Shown: positions 47,561 through 62,400 of the stretch, in pieces
Layout of the letters: each line of letters begins with the position of its first letter
Position numbering within the stretch: the first letter of the stretch is position 1
Source: Rotaria sp. Silwood1
Lineage: Eukaryota > Rotifera > Eurotatoria > Philodinida > Philodinidae
Length of the DNA stretch: 64,000 nucleotides
Reading direction: 5' to 3'
Assembly: GCA_905250075.1 (NCBI GenBank)
Contig: CAJNOP010000031.1
Location: 1,519,098-1,583,097 of the forward strand
The notes under the pieces: model-generated
What the model was told of the DNA's origin: nothing
The model's input: the letters and a program-made list of their open reading frames with translations, nothing else
The model's database searches: none
Translations under genes and position numbers: made by a program

Positions 47561-50500
47561 TAGTAACGCTCTTCATGCGTCAATATTTTTAAGAATATTC
47601 CAGTTCCTCTAGCGATTGATGTTTTTGTGACGGAAAGATTTGATCGCACATATAAACATGACTTTTCCATTCCGTCTTGTTAGCATATAAGTAAAGAAAT
47701 GATTATTGTGTTTCAAAAGAACAGACAAAAAAACACAAATGTTGTTTTGTTGTAAGGTGTATTGTGTGTGACCGATGGTGCGTTATTTCATTTCATTCCA
47801 TTGCATGACAAAAATCGATCCCAAACTTAAATTGATTCGTACGCACCTCCTGCTCCCACGTTCATTACGATCCATCATATTGCAGTTAGTTAATTATTTA
47901 TGAAAAATCGTACTAAATGATGAAGCAAAGATTATATTATCATTACAGTAAAGGATAAAAGCTTTTTGTAGCGAATAACATCTGGATATAATATGTTAGC
48001 TTAGAAAATATACTCATTGTCACATCCCATATGTACGTAGTTGATGCTTCTTGATGACGTATCAGAACATTGGTCTAGATCATGGAAGTATATTCTATTA
48101 AGAATGACTGAGTGGATGTAGCTCTTCTCTCAGCCCACTCATCCTAGTTTCTTTTAAACAAAATCTTTGTCAATGATCTGAGACAAGCAGTTATTATCTT
48201 ATCTTTCTTCTCTTCTTCTATAGCTTATTTTCCAATTAAAACTATTTTTATGGTGTGTCCGGTTAATGATCAACCAGGTTGACTAAAGTTGAACATGAAA
48301 ATTTCCCGGTGAAAAATAAAGACCCATATTCGAATTTTTCGTGTATCGTTTTGTATATTGTGTGTCGACCATTATCATTCGTTTTAACACTTCAGAGAAT
48401 ATATATTAGTTATTAGCCGAAACAGAGCACTGTTGTGCAAAAATAACTACAAAATTTGAGAATGTAATAGTAGAAGAGAAAGATTATTAGATTTCACTCT
48501 ACAAAGAACTAATTAAGGTGACTACTAGTCATCTAGAAAATTTTGGTGTTATAGCAATGCAAGGTCTTATAGAAGGAAGAATTAATGAAACATATGTTTG
48601 TATGCTTCCTCGGATAGCTACGGCCCTACAGCTACAACAAATAATTTTGTGCTCTGTTAAAAGAAAGATCAATGCGCTGCTGTTTTAAAAGCATGTAGAA
48701 TGATATGATATGGAAAAATACTTTTTTTTCCATTAAATCTTTGAGCATACTTACGCTCTATTCTAGTCTCAAATGTTGAATAAATTCTTGATGTCGACCT
48801 TTCAATGAGAACAACATTCGTTTTTTTTAATTAATAACGGTTTCGATTCAAATTTATAACCAATGAGAATAATAGTATTAAAACAATATGCATTAAAACA
48901 TTCGTCAGCAACATGAGTATTCAAGCTGTGTTATTTTACTTTTAATCCGTAGTTATAAAGTAATCCATCAAAAATACTTTCAATCGTATATTAAGTGTGA
49001 ACAATAAATACATGTAAATAAATAAAAGATTAAGAAATGTGTGAATTTGGGTGTTTTTTCTATAGAAAATAATGTCAAACAATTTAATGGTATATATTCG
49101 TGTGTATTATTTTTACCGTCCCTTCAATCAACTTTATACTTGATGATGATTTTGGAGTAATTGCAATCGATTGTTGCAAGACGACTTCATGTGGGTCTTT
49201 CGTTGTATTTCGGTCATCTTCATGACTCAATTTTGCTCAGACATTATAATATTTATGAATGATATTACGAATACCCATGTATACTATTCAGTTCTTGCAC
49301 AAGTTGTATTTATGCATGAAAAAAAAAGTGATACATCAATTTTATTGGTCTTATCGATAGAGATATTATTTGTGATAATTAACTGAATATAGAATGAGTC
49401 AGCCAGCGCATTCATGTCACATAATGCTTTCGAACATGTCATCTTGACTGGGCAGACTATGAACAATAGATTATCTGCTGGAAGATTTTTCATGTACTTT
49501 CGATAATGTATTGGAACAATTAACTGCTTTGTCAATTTTGACTTTCATAAACTTATCTAGTTCGTTCTATACATTTGCTTGCTTCATGAATAAAAATGAT
49601 AGAGCTGGATCAACAAAAGGGATATCATCAAATAGCAAAGATGTGGAATATGCATAGAGAACGTTAATCATAAATCTCCGATCATGATCAATCATACTGA
49701 ATGTTGTTGTGAGAATAGGATGATGTACCGTCGAAAACAGAATATAAGTCATGATAAATAAAATTTTCTTTTAATAATATGTTCAATACATACTTTAATA
49801 TGACAACGAGAATTCTCTTTATCGATTCAAAACAAAAGTAAACGTTTGTTACCGAAATTTAATGATTATGATGTCGATTGATGATTCATGAATGATTTTA
49901 AAAACTTTTAAGCCTTGTTTCTACTATCAGTAAATATATAGAGATTTTTCTGGAGCTTACTGGACGGTTTTATATTGTCCCTATTACTATTTTCAGTATA
50001 TCCCGAGCATATACATTTATTTATTAAAGCTTAAGAAGACTTAATATCTATATCGAAATTTGGAAGGTGCAAAACATTATTGAAGTGGATAGTTATCAAA
50101 TGTTGAAATCAAATATTGATGCATATGGTAGAAAAATTGCGATAATATGGGTTTTGAGTACAAGGAAAAAAATATGTATGATGTTTATCTGTAAATCAGA
50201 TATCTTCTACCATTTGTTTATCTTCTTTAGCACTACGTATCATGTATAGAAAATGATTAAATAGGAATAAAGATGAACTTCAAATCCATACGTCGACGAA
50301 CAGATTCAATTATATCGTTTAAGAATCTATATACTTTTACATTATTTTTCAAGTGACAATCTTTCCTAACAATGTTTTAATGTTTACGTTTAAAACATAA
50401 TTCAATCAATAGTCAAATAAGTGATAGAACTACAATGTAAAGAACAAAAACGATACGACAACAAATCGAGATTCTTCATCTACTTTTTCATATTGTACTT

Positions 50501-51960
50501 AGAGAGGAAGAACTTATGTACAACAGTGGACAAAGTCTCTACCCTACTAAAACCCACACTACGATGAACTATATTTGTTATTGTTTCTAGTTTTCTAAAC
50601 TGAAAAAAACTATTTACTAAAGATTGAATTTTTTTTTTGTTTTCAAATACATGACTAATTCTTCATATCTTAGCATACAACAGGGTCCTCATATCTATGT
50701 TCGTTGTTTTCTCATAAGAGGAATTCATTCACTTGAAGATTACTATCTCTGGATGTCTCTGAGTCCTGTACACAAATGCAATAATCATCTGTAGGTTATT
50801 TCCTTTTAGTACCAAATATTTTTCTGAGATCAATTGGTAATAATGTTTAACTATTTGCGAATCTTCTTCAGAATTTGAAGCTCACTTTATTGAATTATTA
50901 CTGAGTTATGGTTTCTAGAGGACACTAGAGAATGTTTCTTTAGACAAATAACCAAAACTCTAGAAATGATTGATGAATTGTAATCAAATCCATACTATAC
51001 ATAGCTAACATATCGCATTACATACTGATAGATCGATTGACTCATAAAGCCCTAGCTTTTCCGAGTGATGAACTTTAAAAGAACTATAAGTGTCGTCTAA
51101 TAATAGTCACCATAATTCTCTTTTACAAAGTAAACAATCGCGGTGCGGCTATGTATCTCAACTACATATCTTGGTGGTGGATGCACATACAATCTTTTAC
51201 ACCTTCAATACGTATGCTAGCTGAAATACAGTGGAATGTAGACTTTTGTTTACTACGGTAAATCAAATAAAAATAGATATCTACATATTTGTTTTCTATT
51301 GTCTTATGATATATTTGTTTTTTTTTGTTTAGCTGAATAAAGAAATAGAACGAGGAAAAATCAAATTATTTCCTAAACGAAAGAAATAAGACAAAAAAAA
51401 AAAGAAGAAGAAAAGAAAGGAATCGTTTTATATGTATGTATGTAGACAGGGCCGAATGATAACGTTGTGTGTGTAAGAAAGCGAAAAAGTCAAGAATAAA
51501 TGGATAACAAAATGAACAATGTTCCAACCATACACACATACATATATTCGATTTTTTTTTGTCAATTGTCTTAGTCTTCTTAATAGTATCTACGATATGA
51601 AATAAACTTTTTTTTTTTCCGTTTGACAAACATAACGTAACAACAAACATAGAAAGACGAAAATAACAAGACAGCAAAAAAAAAAGAAAACGAAAAGAAA
51701 CATTGTTGACTGAAGTAATTATGTCTCACGGTTTTTCAGATAAATATATATTGATATATATATATATATATGTGTGTGTGTGTATGTGTATGTACCCATT
51801 ATAGGTTTCAATCAAAAAGAAAAGGCAAACAAAAGAAAAAAAATATGATGTTAATTATAAGTTTATTGTTATCATCAGAATAAATAGAAGATGGTAAAAG
51901 ATTTTTTGTTTGATGCTGATGATTTTGATGAAAGGACAAGAACAGATGTCTATCTTTTTT
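47561..51960. other. Intergenic region, no supported gene
   Basis: About 4.4 kb of AT-rich sequence. A minus-strand frame at 49752-49570 (SMIDHDRRFMINVLYAYST, LFDDIPFVDPALSFLFM) has coding-like composition and continues with stops and a frame change to about 49284; I do not recognise the family. Elsewhere there is a TA/TG dinucleotide tract and nothing else of note. Confidence 0.4.
51753..51796. repeat. (TA)n(TG)n microsatellite
   Basis: An uninterrupted TATATATA run passes into GTGTGTGTGTATGTGTATGT, downstream of the eIF4A stop. Confidence 0.9.
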
Positions 51961-53860
<1,900 letters not shown>

Positions 53861-53997
53861 TTTGTGTGATTGGTGACATAATCTAAAGTGCAGAGAATAC
53901 AAGAACAAAACAGTTAATTAATATTTGTGTAAAAAAAAAACAATCAGATAATATAAATGTACGGCGATACACTTTTCGAGAGTCAGGCAAGCGTTTG

Positions 53998-54010
53998 AGC
54001 AAGATGGCGG
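53998..54010. promoter_or_regulatory. AAGATGGCGG motif upstream of eIF4A
   Basis: GCAAGATGGCGGATT, about 140 bases upstream of the eIF4A start codon, matches the YY1-like element AAGATGGCGGC seen at starts of many animal translation genes. It lies on the strand opposite to the gene. Binding is inference. Confidence 0.35.
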
Positions 54011-54689
54011 ATTAGTATGCTATATGTCTCTGTTAAAATATAGACCGGCTAGTTTACATCAATAGAGAGGTCAAATACAAATTGAAATTTTTTCTTTGTC
54101 GGAAAAAAACTAAATTTCAATATTTTTTTTTTCAAATTATATATTGCAAGAAAGATTTTACTATATAACGACTTATTTTAAATTTTATTTGATTGTCGCT
54201 CATAGACAAAGAAAATTAAAGTAGTAATGCATTTGACATGAACACTAATGTACAAAGAAGAAATGATCATTTAAAATCACTTAGCAACGAAAATAAATAA
54301 CGAATAATGATGATGATGATGAATTTTAGCTAGAAAATATTGTTTGAAACTTAAAAACATTTATATAATAATATTTATTTCTTTTTATAAAAATTGATTG
54401 AATTGAAAAGATACATTTTATATATTGGGTATTTATTGGCATGGAATTTCGTCTTTACACAAAAGCAGTTTATGTGTAGACCAGCGTAAAGGAAGACAAA
54501 AAGAAAAATTTTATTCACTAAATTTCATGAGAAAAATCGCAGTGATATCACATCGATCTATAAACGTATTGTCAAGCCGTTAATATTGTGTGTTCGTTTA
54601 ATAGTTAACTAAATACGTTGTTATATATATGAGAGTACTAGTATCCTTATAGCAGGTGTTCTACTATGAATGTAGAGATATATTTTAAC

Positions 54690-55210
54690 TAATATTTTCT
54701 ACAGATAGAAGTGTTTTTCTAGTGCGATACTTTGAAAGTGAATGCTATGATAATAGAAAAACTGATTTTGTAATTTTGACTTAAAACTCTGTATGGAAAT
54801 AGTTTGTAACGAGAGTAGTGTTAGAATTTCTTTAATTGATTCTATTCTGAAATAAGAACGTCAAATTTATTGATTTGTATGAATGATGCAAAAGACACGA
54901 TATAACTATAGCTGTATCTTAGGATAGAAATAATGACAAGATCTGAAACATTTATCATAGATTATTTTCATTAAAGTCTGTCTCTCTGCAAATTTTTTAG
55001 TTGAATTTCAGTTTTAGAAGGACTAAGATATTTATTTAAAAAATATCGTTAAAATACAATATTTCGATAGTACCAAGCTAAGCGTTTGAAGTGTTTTCAA
55101 AATATTAATAGTTCATGTCGTTCTACATAATGCATTGAATATCAACACAAAAGCGACTGAGCAGTTGAAAGATTTCCTTCGCAAGTTCATCATAGGACAT
55201 GTTTGATTCT
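54690..55210. mobile_element. Inverted-repeat element, family A (diverged copy)
   Basis: The right arm has AAGATCTGAAACATTTATCATA, TCATTAAAGTCTGTCTCTCTGC, then the mirrored ACAATATTTCGATAGTA block. The left arm from about 54690 has AACTGATTTTGTAATTTTGACTTAAAAC and TAACGAGAG. Order and spacing equal the 17 kb copy. Confidence 0.6.
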
Positions 55211-56077
55211 ATCAAAACTGTCAAGTGTTTTTGAAATTCTTTGCCTATTGAATTATAATTGATAGTTTGTATCAATGCCGAACATCGAAGTGCATTATTC
55301 ATATATTCTGATTTAGCTAGCTAATTCTTCCATTAAAAAAAAAAACTACAAATGAAATTATTATCAACTTCTAAAATTATATATTGATTTCTGTTACAAT
55401 AAATAAATGCTTGATGTGAACAACTAAATTTGAAGTAATATGAAAATGTTTTTTTTTATCTATATGAATAGAATATATTCATAAATAATATAGGTTTAAT
55501 AAAGAAATTAAGTTTTTCTTTTTGAATAAATGTTTGCATCAAAATTAAAGAGGAGTAAGTAGAATATCAATGATCCGACAACGGCAATAACACTCGATGT
55601 ATGGTTTTTAGCAATCGAAAGAGAAGAATTTTGTACATCTTTTTGTTTAATATTAGATAATGATATGTTTATTTTAAAAATCAATTGTCTTTATACAAAA
55701 AGGAATGAAAACGATGTTTTGTTTCGATGTAATCAAATACAGGAAATTCAAATCTATAGTACTATCGAAAATTCTTTTGAATTGGAACAGTGGTGACATG
55801 CATTGTATGCGAAGATAATGGGTTTGAAAAATAAGTTTGTCTTGTATAGGAGTAGAGAAAAAAGACGCCAAAAGTTCTCCGCTTTCGATTATTAAAAATA
55901 GCAGCTCGTTAATTATTGTCATTGTTGATTTATTTACATATATAATTTCTATTGGTGTATGAATGAACAAATAAAAGTTCATATTATCGAACGATTGCGC
56001 CATTTGAGTACAATAGCAACAATCTGTTCAATAGTGAATAAATTATATTCAAGAACTTAAGAGATTCTATTGACACG

Positions 56078-56475
56078 ATGTCATTTTTAAAAAATGCTTT
56101 TTCATCTAAGAAAGTAAAACCACGACAACAAGTTTCAAGAAGTTCATTGAAGTTGCCTGCTGATGAATTATATCGTGATTTGAGTTCAAAATGTGAAGTA
56201 ATTGATGTAAAATTAGTTGATAAAAAAATTGTTTTTGATATTAAAAATGATGATTGGAATACAGGTATGATGATTTGTTATTATTCTTCTAATAAGGAAT
56301 AACAAAATTCTTTTGATTAGCTGGTGTTGAAAGTCTTGGTGAAATAACTTCAAGTAGTAGTACACAAAAGATTCGAAAACAAATTGACCTATTACAAGAA
56401 GAAAACAATTTGTTAAAACTTAAAGTTGAAATGTTATTAAATCTTGTTACTAAATCTATTGCTGGAAAATCATGA
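56078..56475 (+). CDS. CBY1: Chibby (CBY1), beta-catenin antagonist / basal body protein
   Basis: Small coiled-coil protein that binds beta-catenin and, in ciliated cells, acts at the transition zone and basal body. Exon 1 (56078-56264) begins MSFLKNAFSSKKVKPRQQ, matching the Chibby N-terminus MPFFGNTFSPKKTPPR in pattern. It continues SRSSLKLPADELY and KIVFDIKNDDWNT. Exon 2 (56321-56475) joins G|CT in phase and ends with the coiled coil KQIDLLQEENNLLKLKVEML then LNLVTKSIAGKS, stop TGA. The EENNLLKLKVE heptads are the family hallmark. The product is 113 residues, slightly shorter than the human protein, which has a longer basic tail. Confidence 0.88.
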
Positions 56476-56687
56476 ACTCTACATTAGATCGATTAGAAAT
56501 TCTATGAAAACAAGTCTTTAGTTGTCTTTTATATTGTTTTTCAATTATCATTTTTCGTAGTTTTTAAATGTTAAGTTCAATATATAAAATACTTTATTAC
56601 GATTAATAAAATAGTTAATAGGATTATTTTATATTCAATTATGAGTTTCATGGAACATTGGTTGTATTTCAACTAAACAGATAACTA

Positions 56688-57981
56688 CAGAGACCCTGGA
56701 AAAGTATTCGGACATCTCCATATATTTTCGTATTCTTTGGTTTGCGAAGCAGAAACAAGAAATAAAATTTTTCTTTTTTTACTAGTAGAGAGTTCTTCTT
56801 TCGAACTAAGAGGCTCTCTATATCACTCATGTCACAAACGCCGGATCAGTCTTAGCGGTAAACCGCGGTTCACCATTAAAAAATCGGTTAACCGCGGTAA
56901 ACCGGAAAAAAACCGCGGTTCTCTCCGATTAACCGCGGTTTTTCTATGTCAAGAAGCCGGTAACCGGACCGGTACAACCGCGGTTAACCGCCGGTTTTTG
57001 CCCGGTTTTCATCACATGGGCAATAAATGAACCCAGCTACTACGTACAAGTTGTTGAGGAAAGGCTCGAAAATGCTGGCATACAGATACAAAATTACGTC
57101 GCACAATCTCTTGATTTATATTCCATGGATTATCTCTGAGCGTTGTTATGAAATAAGAGATCAAATAATAATCCAAAGAATTTTGATAAACTGTGGAATT
57201 TAGTAAACAGTAAATGGACAACTATTCAAAAACACGAATGTAAGAAACTAGTTGATAATTATTCTAGTCGACTTCTCCAAATCATCAAGCAAAATCGTAA
57301 TAAAACTTCACAACGGAAAGAAACACTATTCATACATATATCAGTTTGTAGAGAATTTTGCTCTCTATGATATTCTCTGCAAAATATTTGCGTTGCACTG
57401 TCATCTTTCGTGAAGGTACTTGTGTATTCTTTCAAGGACTGCATATACACATCAATATTCAAATACGATACGTCTCTCCTGACTTTGAATTTTAGCAGTA
57501 AAAATCTTTTAAAACACGTAATTTTGTGGAGCTTTTGACAGGCATACTAGAGGTATATTGGGAGATTAATTCTGATAAAAGAAAATCATTGTGATCTGTT
57601 ACTCGCACTGTGGTATTAAGGATATTCAAAAATCTCATTTCTTTTGAAATAGTTTACATTGTGAAAATTATTTTCGTTCATTGAAATATTATGCAGACAG
57701 ACAGAGCTCGCTTTGCTCAGTCTAGCGGTGTGCAAATAATATAATTCTGATATCAAAAAAGTGAGCATCTAACATATTAGAAAGTCAAACATTTTCATGA
57801 GAAATGTTCTTGTAATTCGAAATGATAGTCAAAATTGCTGATTATGATAGAGAGTCTACTAGTTTGAAGTAAGGACTATCTACTGACGAAAAAAGAAAAA
57901 CTTCATCTCTTGTTTCTGCTTTGCAAGACGAGAAATATGAAAAAAAACATTGCAGTGTCCAGATATTTTTTCAAGTATCTG
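56688..57981 (+). mobile_element. Tc1/mariner-like element, dead
   Basis: Terminal repeats are imperfect: CAGAGACCCTGGAAAAGTAT then TCGGACA at the left, and the reverse complement of CAGATACTTGAAAAAATATC then TGGACA at the right. They are flanked by TA on both sides (56686-56687 and 57982-57983), the Tc1/mariner target duplication. At 1294 bases it is the size of a full Tc1 element. A C-terminal transposase relic on the plus strand (about 57024-57310) reads YYVQVVEERLENAG, AQSLDLYSMDYL*ALL and NPKNFDKLWNLVNSKW. It continues KKLVDNYSSRLLQIIKQN, matching the DDE catalytic tail (SPDLNPIENLW, LVDSMPRR). It has two stops, and the family's glutamate position reads aspartate. The N-terminal half is absent, its place taken by a CCGCGG-rich block. 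Confidence 0.75.
56838..57008. repeat. GC-rich block of AACCGCGGTT palindromes
   Basis: Five AACCGCGGTT/AACCGCGGTA copies (56861, 56890, 56911, 56931, 56976) plus AACCGG, GGACCGGT and GCCGG variants occur within 170 bases. This is the most GC-rich patch in the window. The copies face both ways, being self-complementary. It lies inside the Tc1-like relic. Confidence 0.8.
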
Positions 57982-59449
57982 TATGTATAACTTTGAAGTT
58001 ATTATCTTGTGATTAATGATCTCAAATCAAATCAAATATTGCGATTCAGCTATCTACTATTCTCATATAGAAAGCTATATCAACTGGTGCCCTCTGTCAA
58101 AGTTGTTTCTATAACTGGTACAATGCAGATAGCCAATAATATGTTGAATTTTAACTTTCTTTGTTTGACAAGTCTGTTCCAAGGTTGCTCTAAAAGAACC
58201 ACATTCTGTAAAAACCATATTTTATTTTTCATTTATTATTGTGTCATTATTGTATTTGATTCTATGGATATGATATCAGTAATACTGTATAAAATGATAC
58301 GAGAACAAATTGTAAAAATGTAGAAGTTATGTCTTAACCATTAGATAAAAAATGTGAATAAATTTTTTACTCATCATTCTTTTTAGTGCAATCAAGAGGA
58401 ATCATCAATTATATTGTAAGTGCTTTCTCATGCGATAAGAAAATTGTGTGCTTGACAATCCGTTTTATCTATATGTTCTCGTGCATTATAAAAATATAGT
58501 CACTGTTAGTATGTTCAATTGAAAACTACACTTAACGAATAATAAAAACATAATGATAAACAATAATGTATATTTTTCATCATTGATAACTCGTATTAGT
58601 GTAATAACAGTATCTAAGAGTTGAAATAAGAACAATTTTATAAATGATATGACGATGTTTTCCAGCAGTTTTTGTCAAACTCTCTTATCATTTACTACTG
58701 TTAGTGTTTCACGAGAAACATGTATATCAATGAAAGTCTTCGTCAATATGATTGTTTTTTTTTTACTTCTTACTTAGAAATGCTTTGTTTTATAATGATG
58801 AACAATATTCTTAATCTAATTTGAAGAGCGGTTATAATTTCGATATATATATATTTTTTAAAACATATCGTTTACTTTTATAATGCACTCAATGTTTTAT
58901 ACAGCATGTCGGTTCGAGGAGGGTAAAACTCTTTCGAATATTAAATTGGCCCTCACATAATTTCAAATCGCTCCTCTGGAAGAGAAAATCTTCATAAAAC
59001 TTTGGTTGCATTATGCATAGGCTTGTAAATATTCAAGTTGTTTTTTTTTCCTTATAGAAAATCTGGATATTATTTCTATAAATACAATATGGGTGTAGTA
59101 TTGCATCTCTCTGAGTTATTGTCTGTGTTAATACATCTACGTGTCTAATAATCAACAAGATTTTTTTTTTTACATGTAAAACATTCATAATGAAGGTTAT
59201 GCATATTTTATTGATGTATAGAGTATCAGAAGTACGAAAAATGCCGAGAAAACTGAGTACCAACCATCATGAGATAAAAAAGAAAAAGGTTGCATGTTAA
59301 AAGAGACTAAGAAATTCTTAATCGAAGCTTTGTTTCATAAGTTATTTTTTTTTTTTGTTTATTGATGGAGAATAATGTATTTTACTAGCTATACTGTTTG
59401 AGATATTAGAAAAAAATGTCAAATAAAATTGTATTTCAGATAGAATTGA
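57982..59449. other. AT-rich intergenic region before KIDINS220
   Basis: Short unrecognised frames only (for example 58009-58323, +). It should hold the KIDINS220 promoter, but I see no clear motif. Confidence 0.4.
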
Positions 59450-62400
59450 ATGGCTAATGTTTTTCTACAGTTTTTACTTGATGTTGAAAATGGAGATTTA
59501 GATGGAGTTAAAAGAAATATTCAAAATGGTATTGATTTAGAAACACGTGATGAAGTAAGATAAGAACAAAATAAAAGTTCATTAAAATGAGATTTTTTTT
59601 TTTTTCTCTCGGGATTTTTAGGATCAACAAACAGCACTTATTTTAGCTGCTCGATGTAATCATTTTGAATGTGTAAAAGTTCTCATTGAAGCTCATGCCG
59701 ATGTTAATGCTGAAGATGTGGTATGTAAAATATAAAAATCAATGAATAATCATCATTTAATAAAAAATAATTATTTGCAGTTTATGTTTTTTTTTCAATA
59801 ATCAATATTATTGTTATGAAATATTAATCGATTGATCTTTTTTTCTTGCGTAGGATCATTGGACAGCATTACTAAACGCATGTCAAAATGGAAATTTAGA
59901 TATCGTATGTTTTCTTACTGAGAATGGCGCACATATTGAACATTGTGATTGCGTAAGATTTATCTTAATAAAAAAACAAAAAATTGATTTTTCTTTGCTT
60001 AAATTAGGGACAATTTACTCCACTGATGTGGGCATCCTATCAAGGACATACAAGAGTTGTTGAATATTTATTAAGTTGTGGTACGAATGTTAATGCTCAG
60101 GATGAACATGGTATATCCAGTTTAAGTTGGGCATCAGGACGAAATCATGTTGATATTGTAGCATTATTACTTGCAGCTGGTGCTTCACCTAATTTATATG
60201 ATAAGAATAATACAAGTCCATTAATTTGGGCTAGTCGACGTGGTATGTATATATACGGTTACTTCTAAAATTATTCGATCAAGTTTATTATCAATTTTCT
60301 TTATAATATGATTGTCGATTTTTTCATACTCAGGTTATACAAGAATAGTCGACTTATTACTAAAACATGATGCTAATATTAATAATATTGGAATGAAAAA
60401 TATGACAGCTCTTCTAGCTGCTACAAAAGGTGGTCATGCAGAAACAGCTCTTCGTCTTCTTGAAAATCGAACAATTGATATCAAAATACAAGATAAAGTG
60501 AAGTTATACAGAAATTTTTTTTTTTTCAAAAATCTATTCTAAATAATTATATTAGGATGGAGAAACACCATTAAGTCATGCGTGTGCTCAAGGTCTTACT
60601 GATGTTGTTGTTGAACTTGTTCAACGCCATGCATATGTTAATACAGTCGATAAAGTAAAATTCACAATTGATATTCTTTTTTTTTTTTGCTTAATGCGTC
60701 AAACTTTCAATGATTATTTATATATAGAATGGTAATCCAGTTCTTTTTTCTGCTGTTAAAGGTGGAAAAGAAGATTGTGTTGCTATTCTACTTGAAAATC
60801 ATGCTGATATAAATGCAATTGGTGCTGTAAGTTTAATTTACAAGAAAAGACAAATTCATCATTTAGCGTTGACTTTTTATTTTCCAATAATAAAAACAAA
60901 CAGGAAAATAAGACAGCAATTTGGTGGTCTGTAGAACGAGGTCGATTGAATGTAGTCAAATATTTACTTCAATATAATCCTGATGTTGAAGTAGCAGGTG
61001 GTCCTGATGATGATACACCATTATTATTAGCTACGAAACGAAAACGTGTTGGTATTGTTTATGAACTTATTAAATATGGAGCTAGATTATCATCAGTTGA
61101 TCAGGTTTGATAATATTAAGATTCTATTTTTCGAATTTATATAATAATTATACTTTAGTTTGGTGATAATAGTTTATATATTGCTTTGCGTAATCATAGT
61201 AGAGATATTGCTGATATTCTACTTTCTAATCCAAGACATTCAAAATATTTGTATCGACCTAATAAACGTGGTGAAACACCTTATAAAATAGATGCTAATC
61301 TTCAAAAGAGTATTCTTACAACTATTTTTGGACAACGTATGTATATTTGGATGTAGAAACTTATTGATTTAAGAATTTGATTTTGTTTCATTCTTTGAAT
61401 AGGAACATTAAATTTGAACGATGATTCAATTCTTGGTTATGATTTATATTCATCAGCATTAGCCGAAATTTTAAGTGAACCATCACTTCGAACTCCGATT
61501 ACGGTGGTAAGTAAGACATTCTTCTAGATCTTTCTTTTTCAATATTCTTTTATTTATCTGTAAGGGTTTATATGCAAAATGGGGTAGTGGAAAATCGGCT
61601 TTGTTAACCCATCTGAAAGGTAAATTTTATCTTGTCAAAATTCATAAATCTATTTTGATTTGTAATGCATTTTAGACGAAATGTATAGCTTTGCACAATT
61701 AACAGGTATGTTCTCTACGTAATAATGTTCCAGTAATCAGCCGGAATAAACAAATGTGAATAATTCTTAAATGGTTCAAGCGATTAGAATGAATTTTCTA
61801 TAAGCTGATTCGATATTTCGTTCATTTTTTTCAACATTGCTCTGAGAAAATGTCGATATCTACCAAAACTAGCCTTGAAACTGTTTCATTGATGATTGAA
61901 TTTGCAGTAACTAACAGCTTTAAAACAAACAATACCTGTCGCATCTAAAACAGAAATAATACATTAATATGGTAATACAGAGATGTCTAAACGTTTTTAT
62001 GAAACTGATACTTGACGACACCAGGCGCATTCTCAACGTTCTACATTAATGACAGAAGAATAGGACCCGTACGAAAAAAGAAGACTTTACGAGAGCCAGT
62101 ACCAATAGAAAATAAGTTGCTGGACCCCGATTAGGACCAGTGCTACACTAGATTAATCGAAATTGACATATAAAAAAGTTACCGCGATAAAAACTAGGTT
62201 CCACATATCTCTAATATTGACAGGAAGTGTTCTAGGTATTTGAAATGTTTTTTCAATAGCATTCAAAATTATGACAGAATTCAGCAAAGAAAATTCAAAA
62301 ACGTAGTTTTTTTCGACGACTTTTATACTCATTGGATTTAGCATCTCTCGAACATGAGAAATAATGTCTGTAAGATGCTTATTAAAGATTAAGTGATGTT

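Noticed and set aside
51366..51677. 103-codon minus-strand frame downstream of eIF4A
   Set aside because: Low-complexity Ser/Phe/Lys sequence over poly-A/T runs, with no domain or splice context.
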